Below, piece after piece: positions 31,871 through 41,072 of a stretch of 64,000 nt of DNA. The position numbers and the translations under genes were made by a program. Below the pieces are notes generated by a model. It searched no databases and was not told where the DNA came from. It saw only the letters and a program-made list of their open reading frames with translations. The DNA is from an uncultured Lachnospiraceae bacterium (GTDB taxonomy: Bacteria; Bacillota; Clostridia; Lachnospirales; Lachnospiraceae): positions 23,614 through 87,613 of the forward strand of contig CAMWTP010000018.1 of assembly GCA_947177165.1 (NCBI GenBank), in the 5' to 3' direction. Positions within the stretch are counted from its first letter, which is position 1, and each line of letters begins with the position of its first letter.

Positions 31871-33790
31871 TTACAAAAATTTCCTGATCTCCTTCAGCAC
31901 ATAATCCGCCGCCTCTTCCAGTGTGCACTGGCTGGTATCAATCTCTACCTCGGCATGCACAGGCGGCTCATACGGACTGGAAATTCCCGTAAAGTTCGGT
32001 ATCTGCCCGTTTCTTGCCTTCTTGTACAGACCTTTTACATCCCGTCTCTCACACTCCTCTAAAGGCGTGCTCACATAGATCTCTATAAAGTTCGTGCTGC
32101 CGATGATCTCTCTTGCGCGCGCCCTGTCGCTTTCATATGGGGATATGAAAGACGTGAGCACGATCAGACCGGCATCATTCATCAGCTTTGCCACCTCTGC
32201 AACCCTGCGGATATTCTCGATCCTGTCCTTCTCCTCAAATCCAAGATTCTGGTTCAGTCCCATACGCACGTTGTCGCCGTCCAGAAGCATCGTGTATTTT
32301 CCCTGGATGCTCAGAGCCTTCTCAATCTCATTTGCAAGCGCCGACTTTCCCGCGCCGGAAAGCCCTGTAAACCAAAGTGTAGCGGGCTTTTGTCCCATCC
32401 TTGCGGCACGCGTCTCCCGCGTGATGTCCAGCTTCTGCCATGTCAGGTTGTCAGCCCTCCGCAAAGAGTGCTCTATAATGCCGCATGCCGAAGTCATGTT
32501 TGTAACGCGGTCAATCAATATGAAACACCCGAGCGACTTATGCTTCACAAACGTGTCATACACAGCATCCTCCGCCATGGCAATGTCGCAGACAGCAATC
32601 TCATTCTTATACAGCTGCGACGCCGCAAGATTTTCACCCGAATGAATGTCGACCTTATATTTGATGGACATTATGGTCGCCGGCAGCTTCCTCGTACCAA
32701 GCTTGATCAGAAAGTTTTTCCCCTGCACCAGTTCCGTATCGTCCATCCAGAGTATCGATGCAGTGAACATCCTGCTCACTTTCAGCTGCGTTCCTTTGAC
32801 CAGCACGCATCCGCGGGACACATCCACCTCACGGTTTAACTGTATTGTCAGCGACTGCCCCTTGTACGCCTCCTGCACATTTTTGTCCGCCACAAGAATC
32901 GACTGCACACACGCCTTCTCACCGCTCGGCAGCACTGTGATCTCCTCCCCGGCAGCAATGCTTCCCGATGACGCCTGTCCCTGGAATCCCCGAAACGATG
33001 CATTCGGCCTGCACACCCTCTGCACAGGCATGACAAATCCCTGCTCCTCTGTCCCGTCATCCACATCCACAGACTCAAGATGCTCCAGCAGAGTCGCTCC
33101 GCTGTACCATGGCATGTGCTCTGACCTCAATGTGACATTATCGCCCTCTGTCGCAGATACCGGAATGATCTCTGTATGGTAAAGCTCCAGGTCAATCGCG
33201 AGTTTTTTGATGTCCTTCTCAATCTTCCGGTATTCCTTCTGGCTGTAGCGGACCAGATCCATCTTGTTGACTGCAAACACAAAATATTTAATTCCCATCA
33301 ATGCACAGATCCTCGCATGACGCCTTGTCTGTGTGAGGATTCCCTGCGATGCATCCACCAGAATTACTGCAAGGTCCGCAAAGGAAGCCCCCACTGCCAT
33401 GTTCCGCGTGTACTCCTCATGACCGGGTGTATCTGCCACGATAAAGCTCCTGCGCTCTGTCGTGAAATAGCGGTATGCCACATCAATCGTGATCCCCTGC
33501 TCCCGCTCTGCCATCAGCCCGTCCAGCAAAAGGGAATAGTCGATCCCGCCTTCCCGGCTTCCGACACGGCTGTCCAGCTCCAGCGCACGCTCCTGGTCAG
33601 CAAACAAAAGTTTTGCGTCGTACAGCATATGCCCAATGAGCGTGGACTTTCCGTCATCCACACTGCCGCAGGTGATAAACTTCAGCAGTCCATTGCTGCA
33701 TCTATCTGCATCTCCAGTTACTTTTCCATCCATATCAGAAACTTCCTTCCCGCCTGCACAAATCATATTTCCAACCATTTTCTTATCCAT
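31871..33790 (-). CDS. cysNC: Bifunctional sulfate adenylyltransferase subunit 1 / APS kinase
   Basis: A 639-residue fusion. The CysN GTPase part has GSVDDGKST (about residue 42), DTPGHEEYTRNM and NKMDLV. The CysC part (about 440-639) has a P-loop GLSGAGKS, the LDGDNVRMGLN motif and FISPYESDRARAREI with the conserved serine. With CysD it makes APS, then phosphorylates it to PAPS. Two in-frame ATGs, 33790 and 33733, each follow an RBS-like stretch within a 57-base tandem duplication, so either may be used. All catalytic motifs are intact. Confidence 0.92.
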   Translation of the reverse strand: MDKKMVGNMICAGGKEVSDMDGKVTGDADRCSNGLLKFITCGSVDDGKSTLIGHMLYDAKLLFADQERALELDSRVGSREGGIDYSLLLDGLMAEREQGITIDVAYRYFTTERRSFIVADTPGHEEYTRNMAVGASFADLAVILVDASQGILTQTRRHARICALMGIKYFVFAVNKMDLVRYSQKEYRKIEKDIKKLAIDLELYHTEIIPVSATEGDNVTLRSEHMPWYSGATLLEHLESVDVDDGTEEQGFVMPVQRVCRPNASFRGFQGQASSGSIAAGEEITVLPSGEKACVQSILVADKNVQEAYKGQSLTIQLNREVDVSRGCVLVKGTQLKVSRMFTASILWMDDTELVQGKNFLIKLGTRKLPATIMSIKYKVDIHSGENLAASQLYKNEIAVCDIAMAEDAVYDTFVKHKSLGCFILIDRVTNMTSACGIIEHSLRRADNLTWQKLDITRETRAARMGQKPATLWFTGLSGAGKSALANEIEKALSIQGKYTMLLDGDNVRMGLNQNLGFEEKDRIENIRRVAEVAKLMNDAGLIVLTSFISPYESDRARAREIIGSTNFIEIYVSTPLEECERRDVKGLYKKARNGQIPNFTGISSPYEPPVHAEVEIDTSQCTLEEAADYVLKEIRKFL

Positions 33791-33812
33791 ATCAGAAGTA
33801 TCCCTCCCGCTT
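33728..33812 (-). repeat. 57-bp-spaced duplication of the cysNC start region
   Basis: An imperfect about 27-base segment containing a purine-rich ribosome site and ATGGA is present twice, 57 bases apart, giving two possible starts with repeated Ser-Asp-Met-Asp residues. Confidence 0.65.
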
Positions 33813-34685
33813 ACGTCTTTCCATACTCCCTGCCGCCTCATGGTCAATCACACGGCTCGTCCGCTCCGACGTCACGGCGCCAAGCGTCTCCTTCACGATG
33901 TCCTCCAGCGTGTCCGCTGTGGATTCCACGCCGCCGGTCAGCGGGTAACAGCCAAGTGTGCGGAAACGAACACTCCTGTGCTGCACCTCCTCGCCGGGAA
34001 GAAGACGCATCCTGTCGTCATCCACCATGATAATATTCCCATCCCTGTATACAACAGGCCGTTCCTTTGCAAAATACAGCGGAACAATCTCAATCTGTTC
34101 CTGCGCGATATACTGCCAGATATCTTTCTCTGTCCAGTTTGAGATCGGGAACACCCTGATACTCTCGCCCCTGTGAATCTGCGTATTATATAAGTTCCAC
34201 ATCTCGGGACGCTGGTTTTTGGGGTCCCACGCCTGCTCACTGTTGCGGAAAGAAAAGATACGCTCCTTTGCCCGCGACTTTTCCTCGTCCCTGCGCCCGC
34301 CGCCAAATGCAGCAGTAAAGCCGTATTTTGACAGCGCCTGTTTCAGCGCCTGCGTCTTCATGATGTCAGTGTATGCAGATCCGTGGTCAAACGGATTGAT
34401 CCCCTGACGCACGCCTTCCTCATTTGTATAGACAAGCATTTCGATTCCTTTTTCCTTCGCCATACGGTCACGGAATGCGATCATTTCCTTAAATTTCCAT
34501 GTCGTGTCAATGTGCAGAAATGGAAACGGCGGTTTTTCCGGATAAAATGCTTTCATGGCAAGGTGCAGCATGACGGAACTGTCCTTTCCAATAGAATACA
34601 GCATGACTGGTTTCTCGCACTCTGCCGCCACCTCCCGTATGATATAGATTGCTTCTGCCTCAAGGGCATCAAGATGGGTGTTCAT
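33792..34685 (-). CDS. cysD: Sulfate adenylyltransferase subunit 2
   Basis: A 297-residue PP-loop enzyme that adenylates sulfate. The PP-loop is seen as [15 protein letters not shown] (about 28-42), followed by [33 protein letters not shown] and [11 protein letters not shown], all typical for CysD. It sits directly before cysNC (stop and start within a few bases). GGAGG is 7 bases upstream of the ATG. The 187-base leader contains three hairpins. Confidence 0.95.
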   Translation of the reverse strand: MNTHLDALEAEAIYIIREVAAECEKPVMLYSIGKDSSVMLHLAMKAFYPEKPPFPFLHIDTTWKFKEMIAFRDRMAKEKGIEMLVYTNEEGVRQGINPFDHGSAYTDIMKTQALKQALSKYGFTAAFGGGRRDEEKSRAKERIFSFRNSEQAWDPKNQRPEMWNLYNTQIHRGESIRVFPISNWTEKDIWQYIAQEQIEIVPLYFAKERPVVYRDGNIIMVDDDRMRLLPGEEVQHRSVRFRTLGCYPLTGGVESTADTLEDIVKETLGAVTSERTSRVIDHEAAGSMERRKREGYF

Positions 34686-34716
34686 TCTTTTTCCTCCAAA
34701 TTCGTTCCAAATTTTT

Positions 34717-34862
34717 CGTTACTATTCACGGCTTGAAAGCCGCTCATAGTAACGATTCGGGGCGATATTTAGAGTTTTGCTTCGCAAAAATCGCCCCTCA
34801 CTCCTGAATCATATTCTCACGGAATGCGCAGTTCAACGCATTCCTGACCCGTGAAAAGTAAC
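34717..34862. repeat. Three-hairpin palindromic intergenic element
   Basis: Three strong palindromes lie in a row: 34717-34754 (9-bp outer stem plus 6-bp inner stem), 34759-34797 (8-bp outer stem plus 6-bp inner stem) and 34817-34854 (8-bp stem plus outer TCACG/CGTGA). The outer ends GTTACT (34718) and AGTAAC (34857) are also inverted, giving a cloverleaf-like fold. None has a U-tract on the operon strand. It may be a REP/MITE-like element or a structured leader of cysD. Confidence 0.8.
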
Positions 34863-34872
34863 AATTTTTCCA

Positions 34873-35724
34873 CTACCCCTTGCTGAACCGCTGCATATAG
34901 AGCTGCACTGAATTGATAAACAGCATCAGCAGAAATGAGATTATCAGCAGCACCAGGGCTATTGCCGTTGCATCCGAATATTTGTACTGTTCAAGCTTCG
35001 TCATAATCAACAGCGGGGCGATCTGGGTCTTGTTCGGGATATTTCCGGCTATAAATACCACACTTCCGTACTCCCCGATTCCCCTCGCAAACGCCAGTCC
35101 GAAACCGGCGAGCAGCGCAGGAAACAGCTCCGGCAGCACCACCCGGAAAAATGTGTAAATCCTGCCTGCCCCGAGCATCTCCGCCGCCTCCTCATACTGC
35201 CTGTCCAGCTTTTCCAGCACAGGCTGCACTGCCCTCACCACAAAGGGGATTCCCACAAATACCATGGCGATCGTGATTCCTGTCCGCGTATATGCGATCT
35301 TAATCCCCGCCTTCGCAAACAGTGCGCCGATCCATCCTTTATCCGAATAAAGATAGGTCAGTGCGATGCCCGCCACCGAAGTAGGCAGGGCAAACGGCAG
35401 CTCGATCAGACCATCCATCAGACGCCTGCCCGGAAACTCATATCGAACCAGAACCCATGCGATCATTAAACCGAACACGGCATTGACCAGCGCTGCAAAA
35501 AAAGCGCAGGAAAGACTCACAACGTAACCGGACACCACCTGTCTGGACGTGACCACGTCAACAAACTCCGCAAAGCTGAGCTGGCTGGCACTGACAAAGA
35601 TCGATGCCAGGGGGATCAGCACCAGTATTCCCAGCATGGCAAGCGTTACTCCCAGCGAAAGTCCGAATCCCGGGATCACTCTGACACCCCTTTTATTTTT
35701 TACCTTTATTATCTGCTGTTCCAT
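34873..35724 (-). CDS. cysT: Sulfate ABC transporter permease CysT
   Basis: A 283-residue permease (also called CysU) with about six membrane helices. The ARGIGEYGSVVFIAGNIPNKTQIAPLLI segment, with the EAA-loop and the following 'K.....IApLlI', is typical of CysT. It forms the channel with CysW. It lies 17 bases after the sulfate-binding protein gene. Confidence 0.93.
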   Translation of the reverse strand: MEQQIIKVKNKRGVRVIPGFGLSLGVTLAMLGILVLIPLASIFVSASQLSFAEFVDVVTSRQVVSGYVVSLSCAFFAALVNAVFGLMIAWVLVRYEFPGRRLMDGLIELPFALPTSVAGIALTYLYSDKGWIGALFAKAGIKIAYTRTGITIAMVFVGIPFVVRAVQPVLEKLDRQYEEAAEMLGAGRIYTFFRVVLPELFPALLAGFGLAFARGIGEYGSVVFIAGNIPNKTQIAPLLIMTKLEQYKYSDATAIALVLLIISFLLMLFINSVQLYMQRFSKG

Positions 35725-35741
35725 AAGACCGGCTGTCCTTT

Positions 35742-36773
35742 CTAATCCGCATAGATCTGGTCAAATACTGCGCCATCGTTAAAATACGTCTGATAGGCCG
35801 CATCCCAGCCGCCAAAGTCATCAATGGTAACGAGATTCATATTCAGCTCAAACTGGTCTGAATACTCCTGCAGAACCGTCTCATTGGAGGGGCGGTAATA
35901 ATTGTCTCCCGCAAGCCGCTGTGCCTCGTCGCTGTATAAGTATTCGAGATATGCCGCAGCAGCCTCCTCCGTCCCATGCTCTTTCGTATTGCTGTCCACC
36001 ACCGCCACCGAAGGCTGTGCCAGAATACTGATGCTCGGCGTTATGATCTCATAGTCGTCAGGGTACTCTTTCATGGACAGATACGCCTCATTTTCCCATG
36101 CAATCAGTACATCTCCCTGTTTATTTTCTACAAAGGTGTTCGTCGCGCCTCTTGCACCGGAGTCCAGGACAAGTACGTTCTGGTATAGTTTTTTCATGTA
36201 CTCCCTGGTCGCATTCTCATCCCCGCCGTCCTGCTCCTGCCAGTATGCCCACGCAGCAAGAAAATTCCAGCAGGCTCCGCCGGAGGTCTTCGGATTCGGT
36301 GTGATCACCTCGACGCCGTCCTTTACCAGATCGTCCCAGTCTTTGATACCTTTTTCGTTCCCCTTGCGCACCAGAAATACAATCGTTGACGTATACGGTG
36401 AGCTGTCAAGGTCAAACTTCTCCATCCAGCCGCTCTCAATCAGTCCGGCCTCCTCGATTGCCGTGACATCATGGGCAAGCGCCAGCGTCACCACGTCCGC
36501 CTCGTTCCCCTCGATCACGGAGCGCGCCTGTGAGCCAGAGCCGCCGTGGGACTGTGTAACCTTTACTTCCTGACCGCTCTTTTCCTTCCAGTATTCGCAG
36601 AATAATTCATTGTATGCTGCATAAAATTCGCGGGTTGGGTCGTAGGATACGTTCAGCAGTTCGATGACACTGCTGTCACTCTCTGTGTTATCCTGACCTT
36701 TCCCACAGCCTGTAAATAAGACAGCTGACACTGTAAGTCCCGTGAGAATCAGTGCCAATATCCTCTTTTTCAT
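35742..36773 (-). CDS. sbp: Sulfate-binding lipoprotein
   Basis: A 343-residue extracellular solute-binding lipoprotein. The signal peptide ends in a lipobox with Cys23 (LFTGC). LLNVSYDPTREFYAAYNELF, TQSHGGSGSQARSVIEG, ADVVTLALAHD and the later GARGATNTFVE stretch are typical of Sbp/CysP. It captures sulfate or thiosulfate for CysTWA. The ATG has GGGGAG upstream. It lies 39 bases after cysQ. Confidence 0.93.
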   Translation of the reverse strand: MKKRILALILTGLTVSAVLFTGCGKGQDNTESDSSVIELLNVSYDPTREFYAAYNELFCEYWKEKSGQEVKVTQSHGGSGSQARSVIEGNEADVVTLALAHDVTAIEEAGLIESGWMEKFDLDSSPYTSTIVFLVRKGNEKGIKDWDDLVKDGVEVITPNPKTSGGACWNFLAAWAYWQEQDGGDENATREYMKKLYQNVLVLDSGARGATNTFVENKQGDVLIAWENEAYLSMKEYPDDYEIITPSISILAQPSVAVVDSNTKEHGTEEAAAAYLEYLYSDEAQRLAGDNYYRPSNETVLQEYSDQFELNMNLVTIDDFGGWDAAYQTYFNDGAVFDQIYAD

Positions 36774-36812
36774 AATTGTGTTCTCCCCTTTTATCTTAAT
36801 CTTTTATCTTCC

Positions 36813-37589
36813 TTACAATTTCATTTTATTCTCTGCACAGTTAATGATATAGAAACCCTTCTCATTCCGGCAGTTTTCACGGTTATACCGCATCAATGTA
36901 TCGTCCATCTGCCGAAATGTCGCACCTGCCTCCTCCACAATACACTGCATGGCGGCTGTATCCCACTCCATTGTCGGATTAAACCGATAGTATATCTCTG
37001 CATCGCCCTTTGCAATCACACACCCCTTAAGGGAGCTTCCCATCCTGACATAATTGGATAGATGATTCACCTGTATCAGATTATCCATCTCGGCACAGCC
37101 ATGGGAACTGCTCATGACTGCGCGGATATCCTCTTTGCGGTCTGACACATGCAGTTTTTCCGTCCGACCATCCGCTGTCAGGTATGCCCCGCTTCCTTCC
37201 GATGCCCAGTACAACGCACCTGTCACTGGTACATAGATCACGCCCATAACCGATTTTCCCTGATAAGCCAGTGCTATATTTACCGTAAACTGTCCGTTGC
37301 GCTTGATAAACTCCTTTGTCCCATCAAGCGGATCAACCACAAAGCAATAGTCATTCTTTAGACGCGCCCTGTCATCCTTCTCCTCCTCCGATAAGACTGC
37401 ATACTTCGGAAATGCCGCAGTCAGCATCTGCACAATAATCTGATTGGCGGCCTTGTCCGCTGCGGTCAGCGGCATATCGCCATCCTTGTACTCGATCTGC
37501 ATGTCCTTGGCATTTTGATAGATATCCATGATTGCCTCACCAGCTTTTACTGCCGCTTCTTTTGCTATGTCAAGCTCCTTTTCCCACAT
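36813..37589 (-). CDS. cysQ: 3'(2'),5'-bisphosphate nucleotidase
   Basis: A 258-residue enzyme of the inositol-monophosphatase/CysQ family. Metal-binding motifs are seen: LSEEEKDD, DPLDGTKEFIKRNGQFTVNIA and EWDTAA near the C-terminus. It hydrolyses PAP, the by-product of sulfotransferases, to AMP. It leads the sulfate operon, just behind a TTGACA promoter. The ATG at 37589 follows GAGGTG by 5 bases; a GTG at 37604 is too near its site. Confidence 0.92.
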   Translation of the reverse strand: MWEKELDIAKEAAVKAGEAIMDIYQNAKDMQIEYKDGDMPLTAADKAANQIIVQMLTAAFPKYAVLSEEEKDDRARLKNDYCFVVDPLDGTKEFIKRNGQFTVNIALAYQGKSVMGVIYVPVTGALYWASEGSGAYLTADGRTEKLHVSDRKEDIRAVMSSSHGCAEMDNLIQVNHLSNYVRMGSSLKGCVIAKGDAEIYYRFNPTMEWDTAAMQCIVEEAGATFRQMDDTLMRYNRENCRNEKGFYIINCAENKMKL

Positions 37590-37625
37590 TTTTACACCTC
37601 GCACTCCTTTTTTTGCACTCTTCTA

Positions 37626-37655
37626 ATGTTAAACCTAATTTCGGTGTTCTGTCAA
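37626..37655 (-). promoter_or_regulatory. Promoter of the sulfate operon
   Basis: Minus-strand -35 TTGACA (37650-37655), 18-base spacer, -10 TAACAT (37626-37631). It lies about 37 bases before the cysQ ATG and immediately downstream of the terminator of the glycan operon. Confidence 0.72.
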
Positions 37656-37656
37656 T

Positions 37657-37720
37657 GGAAAAATCCCAATACAAAGCAGTTCATACATTTCATTTGGTAC
37701 ATGCTTTATATCGGGATTTT
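37657..37720 (-). terminator. Rho-independent terminator of the glycan operon
   Basis: Arms 37660-37678 and 37702-37720 pair over 17 of 19 positions around a 23-base loop. On the minus strand the stem ends GGGATTTTT, giving a U-tract; A/T runs on both sides could allow action in both directions. It lies 62 bases past the acetyltransferase stop. Confidence 0.85.
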
Positions 37721-37781
37721 ATTGATCATTATTCAGTTTTTAACTGTCATCATTTCCAGTAAGCCGCATATTTAGCACTTA

Positions 37782-38711
37782 TCATATATATTCCAGTGCA
37801 TTCTGCCACACACATTCCTCCAGACAGCTTCTATTAAAGTATTCTGTATCATCTCTGCTCCAGCATATATTTTCTCTGATTATTTTCGCAGGCACTCCCG
37901 CAATTATCACATGCTTCCCGAATGAACTTGATGTAACAGCATTTGTTCCTACCACTGAGCCTGTACCAATTCCAGCACCACCGAGAAGTGTTGTATGGCA
38001 GGCAAGCCAGACATTATCTCCCACAACAATATCTTTCGCGTAATTAATCCTCTGATGTGTTTCCACATCAAAAATATGGTGTGCATCATGTGTCCTCAAT
38101 ATGACCTGGTTCCCAAACAGACAGTCTTTTCCTATCTGTATTTTGGCGTCAGCTACATAAAATTCTGCTCCGATAATTTCTGTATTATCATCAATACTAC
38201 AAAAACCATGATTTCCAAACCTAATACGGAGATTTTCTATCAAAACATTTTTTCTAATATGTAAAATATTATTGCTTCCCTGAAAAAAAACCGTCAGTTT
38301 ATCTGAGAGAGACTGGTCAAAATAAATCTTGTTATTTCGTCCATCCTCGTATATTCCATTTGGAAATTCCTCCCTCAACATTTTTCCATTCAAATGGATA
38401 TTCCGTCCGATTATTTCATCAACATGAATATAATCAATCCCCTTCAAATCACTCAGATCGCTCTGAATCGAATGATAAATCCATGAACTTCCTGTAAACA
38501 CAATTACCAATGCGTTTTGGAATTTGATTAAATCGCTTCTTCTCACCAATGCAATACCGTCATATTCCTTCTTCCCACTCTCTTCCCACTTCCTGTCAAA
38601 AAGATAATCCAGTTTTACATATTTTGATAGTTCCGCCTTTGTATTTTCATAGTACTGTCCGATTCCATACCCAATAATATGCGAATATTTCCCGCCCTTC
38701 CAGTCTCCCAT
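37782..38711 (-). CDS. Left-handed beta-helix acetyltransferase with N-terminal Rossmann-like domain
   Basis: A 309-residue protein. Residues about 1-95 form the Rossmann-like domain common in this cluster (HIIGYGIGQYYENTK). Residues about 120-285 show hexapeptide repeats ending GDNVWLACHTTLLGGAGIG and HVIIAGVPAKII, typical of maltose/galactoside O-acetyltransferase-like enzymes, with a catalytic-type His in THDAHH. It probably acetylates a sugar of the glycan. It is the last gene of the operon, followed by a terminator. Confidence 0.85.
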   Translation of the reverse strand: MGDWKGGKYSHIIGYGIGQYYENTKAELSKYVKLDYLFDRKWEESGKKEYDGIALVRRSDLIKFQNALVIVFTGSSWIYHSIQSDLSDLKGIDYIHVDEIIGRNIHLNGKMLREEFPNGIYEDGRNNKIYFDQSLSDKLTVFFQGSNNILHIRKNVLIENLRIRFGNHGFCSIDDNTEIIGAEFYVADAKIQIGKDCLFGNQVILRTHDAHHIFDVETHQRINYAKDIVVGDNVWLACHTTLLGGAGIGTGSVVGTNAVTSSSFGKHVIIAGVPAKIIRENICWSRDDTEYFNRSCLEECVWQNALEYI

Positions 38712-38756
38712 CTGTTCTCCTCCCTATAGCGCCGATCTTCCGCAGACTGCAGCGCA

Positions 38757-39812
38757 CTAGCTCTGCAGGAAATTCTTGTCCGCATACACTACTTTGTAAC
38801 GCCCCCTGTTCTTCTCGAAAAAAAAGGTCATCAGCCTTTCTGACAAAAAGCCTGGATAGCGGTTCTGATAGGAATCCCCACGCTCCCCGCCATGTTCCGC
38901 ACAGACAAATAAAATCGGAAACAGCCATGCGCATAAATCATCCAATACCTCTTTTTTCATGATAAACATGTTGCAGGGCGAATACAGATTTGTGTCAAAA
39001 AAAGAAACGGCCTCCTTGTAATCTCCTGGATATATCCGCCTTAGATAGTCCATCATGAAATCCCAGTCCGATGCCACATGCCTGTCCCTGTAATTCTGTA
39101 CAAGGCTTGGCGCCACATAGAGCGGTGTCGGTAATATGACGTCGACATGATTGTCCCGCATCCTCTGATACCAGTCATCCTGCAGCAGGAAATGCCTGCG
39201 GTAATGCTCCAGTCCCACAATATCCTGTCCCGCGTTTTTCCAGATCCAGTAAAGCGCAGTCAGCTCGCAGAACTGCCTGTTGCGCTCAGAAATATTTTCA
39301 CCAATATCATCCGTCAGTCCGCATATCCTTTCTTCCGTCAGCGCCGCCCCCACCTGAATCTCCTTCTGAAATGCAGATAACTGGTACGCACACTGCAGCG
39401 GCCTGTCCAGTACGGACCGCACCACATAGATGCAGGCGGACCCGGATATCCTGTCAAACTTATCATAAGTTCTGCCCATTTCCGCATAATAAAGTGTCAA
39501 AAAACGGTTGCGCAGTTCCATGTCCAGCTGCGGCGTGACCGGAATGATCTCCCTCATTCCCATCTGCCTGAGTTTTTCTGTCAGGGCAGTGTGGTACACC
39601 CCCCTTGTCCCCAGATAGACGGGACATCCTGTATCAAGCGATGTCCTCTCGTCAAAATGGATTACCGGGACACCTTCGATGCTGTTCGTATTCGGCTCAT
39701 CATTGTCATATAAATATGCCCTGATCTCTGTGTCAGGCTCTATCTTTGTAAGGTATACACCGAGTGTCCGCGCCCTCGAATGTGCACCGACTATGTAAAT
39801 GCCGCGCCCCAT
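38757..39812 (-). CDS. DUF4422 glycosyltransferase-like protein with N-terminal Rossmann-like domain
   Basis: A 351-residue protein. The N-terminal about 100 residues are the shared Rossmann-like domain (GIYIVGAHSRARTLGVYL). The C-terminal part has the DUF4422 pattern NRQFCELTALYWIWKN, VGLEHYRRHFLL and SPCNMFIMKKEVLDDLCAWLF, found in LPS and capsule glycosyltransferases. The ATG at 39812 has GAGG upstream; the longer form would overlap the previous gene by 41 bases. Confidence 0.85.
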   Translation of the reverse strand: MGRGIYIVGAHSRARTLGVYLTKIEPDTEIRAYLYDNDEPNTNSIEGVPVIHFDERTSLDTGCPVYLGTRGVYHTALTEKLRQMGMREIIPVTPQLDMELRNRFLTLYYAEMGRTYDKFDRISGSACIYVVRSVLDRPLQCAYQLSAFQKEIQVGAALTEERICGLTDDIGENISERNRQFCELTALYWIWKNAGQDIVGLEHYRRHFLLQDDWYQRMRDNHVDVILPTPLYVAPSLVQNYRDRHVASDWDFMMDYLRRIYPGDYKEAVSFFDTNLYSPCNMFIMKKEVLDDLCAWLFPILFVCAEHGGERGDSYQNRYPGFLSERLMTFFFEKNRGRYKVVYADKNFLQS

Positions 39813-39819
39813 CTGTCCC

Positions 39820-41019
39820 TCAACCTGCCTTTCCCATACTGCCAAGTATCTCACTGACATCTTTGTCCGTTATATTAATACAATAGATCCGTTCGCTGCA
39901 CACTCCGCGCTGTAACAGACTGTCCCTGACGGAATCTGCCAGCTGTGTATCCAGAATGGCAACCAGGATGTCGGCCTCCGTTTCCGCACTGATATCATCC
40001 ACACTGTGTACCGGCAGTCCCATAGACTGATACCTCCGATATTCCCGGTCAACCCACAGTTCAACCATATCCGGGCAGCAGCTCTGCAGATAGCCGTACA
40101 CCGCCCGTCCAAAATGTCCTGCACTATACAGAATACATTTCCCGCCATTAATCCGGTACGCAAAGGGCCACAAAACGCCTTCGCCGTCCCGGTCAGCAAG
40201 CCTGCCATACGTTCTGGTCAGCATATTCCCGACTGAATAATGATTTAGCTGTCGCCCGAAACCACAGCTCCCGGAACAGCCTGGGACTGACTGAAGAAAG
40301 CCATGCAGAATTCCCAACTCATTCCACTCCTTTTCCTCACTCCCGCACTCCCACATCATCGATGTGCCCCTAACACAATAATGATAATCACAGTAATCTG
40401 TAATAACAACCCGGTCTGCCTGCAGAAGCATCGGCATTACTGCTGCCACATCTTCCCCGACACGTATCCTGTCATCAACTGCCATGATATTTTTATACGC
40501 CAGTTCGCGCCGCATCAGTTTATTCCAGATATATGGCTGCACACCCATACAGAAAAAATCTCCGGCACACAGCATATAAGGGTACAGTTCTTCCCTGAGC
40601 CGCTGTCCCTCATATATCCCTGGTTTCAGCCTGTTTGTCTTATGTATGGTCCGCCCGTCTGCATCCTCTATGCTGCCGCCCAGCACAATGTCCGCCTGAC
40701 ATTTGATGGCAGTCTCCGCAAGGTGTTCATACATATGCGGCTCAATCCAGTCATCGCCGTCGACAAACCCGACATATTCTCCCCGCGCAGACGCCATTCC
40801 CGCTTTCCTCGCACTGACGAGTCCGCCGTTCTGCTTATGTATGACCACAATCCTTTCGTCCTGCCCCTCGTAAAAATCACACAGCCCTGAGGAAGCGTCC
40901 GTCGATCCGTCATCGACCAGGATCAGCTCGAAATCCGTGTGTGTCTGCGCAAGAATGCTGTCTATACATCTGCCAAGATAACTTTTAATATTATAAATCG
41001 GAACGATCAGACTGATCAT
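39820..41019 (-). CDS. GT2 glycosyltransferase with C-terminal Rossmann-like domain
   Basis: A 399-residue protein. Residues 1-250 are a family-2 GT-A fold: SLIVPIYNIKSYLGRCIDSI, VDDGSTD, and FVDGDDW with the metal-binding Asp residues. Residues about 290-390 carry the shared Rossmann-like domain (CILYSAGHFGRAVYGYLQ). It uses a nucleotide sugar, not identifiable here. The ATG 41019 has AGGGA 6 bases upstream. The stop overlaps the ribosome site of the next gene. Confidence 0.9.
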   Translation of the reverse strand: MISLIVPIYNIKSYLGRCIDSILAQTHTDFELILVDDGSTDASSGLCDFYEGQDERIVVIHKQNGGLVSARKAGMASARGEYVGFVDGDDWIEPHMYEHLAETAIKCQADIVLGGSIEDADGRTIHKTNRLKPGIYEGQRLREELYPYMLCAGDFFCMGVQPYIWNKLMRRELAYKNIMAVDDRIRVGEDVAAVMPMLLQADRVVITDYCDYHYCVRGTSMMWECGSEEKEWNELGILHGFLQSVPGCSGSCGFGRQLNHYSVGNMLTRTYGRLADRDGEGVLWPFAYRINGGKCILYSAGHFGRAVYGYLQSCCPDMVELWVDREYRRYQSMGLPVHSVDDISAETEADILVAILDTQLADSVRDSLLQRGVCSERIYCINITDKDVSEILGSMGKAG

Positions 41020-41072
41020 TTGCAATCCCTACTTTCCCATCTGTACGCCCGACTGTCCGACGCCAAATCCGC

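Noticed and set aside
34717..34862. Rho-independent terminator between cysT and cysD
   Set aside because: The hairpins lack a U-tract on the operon strand; listed as a structured element instead.
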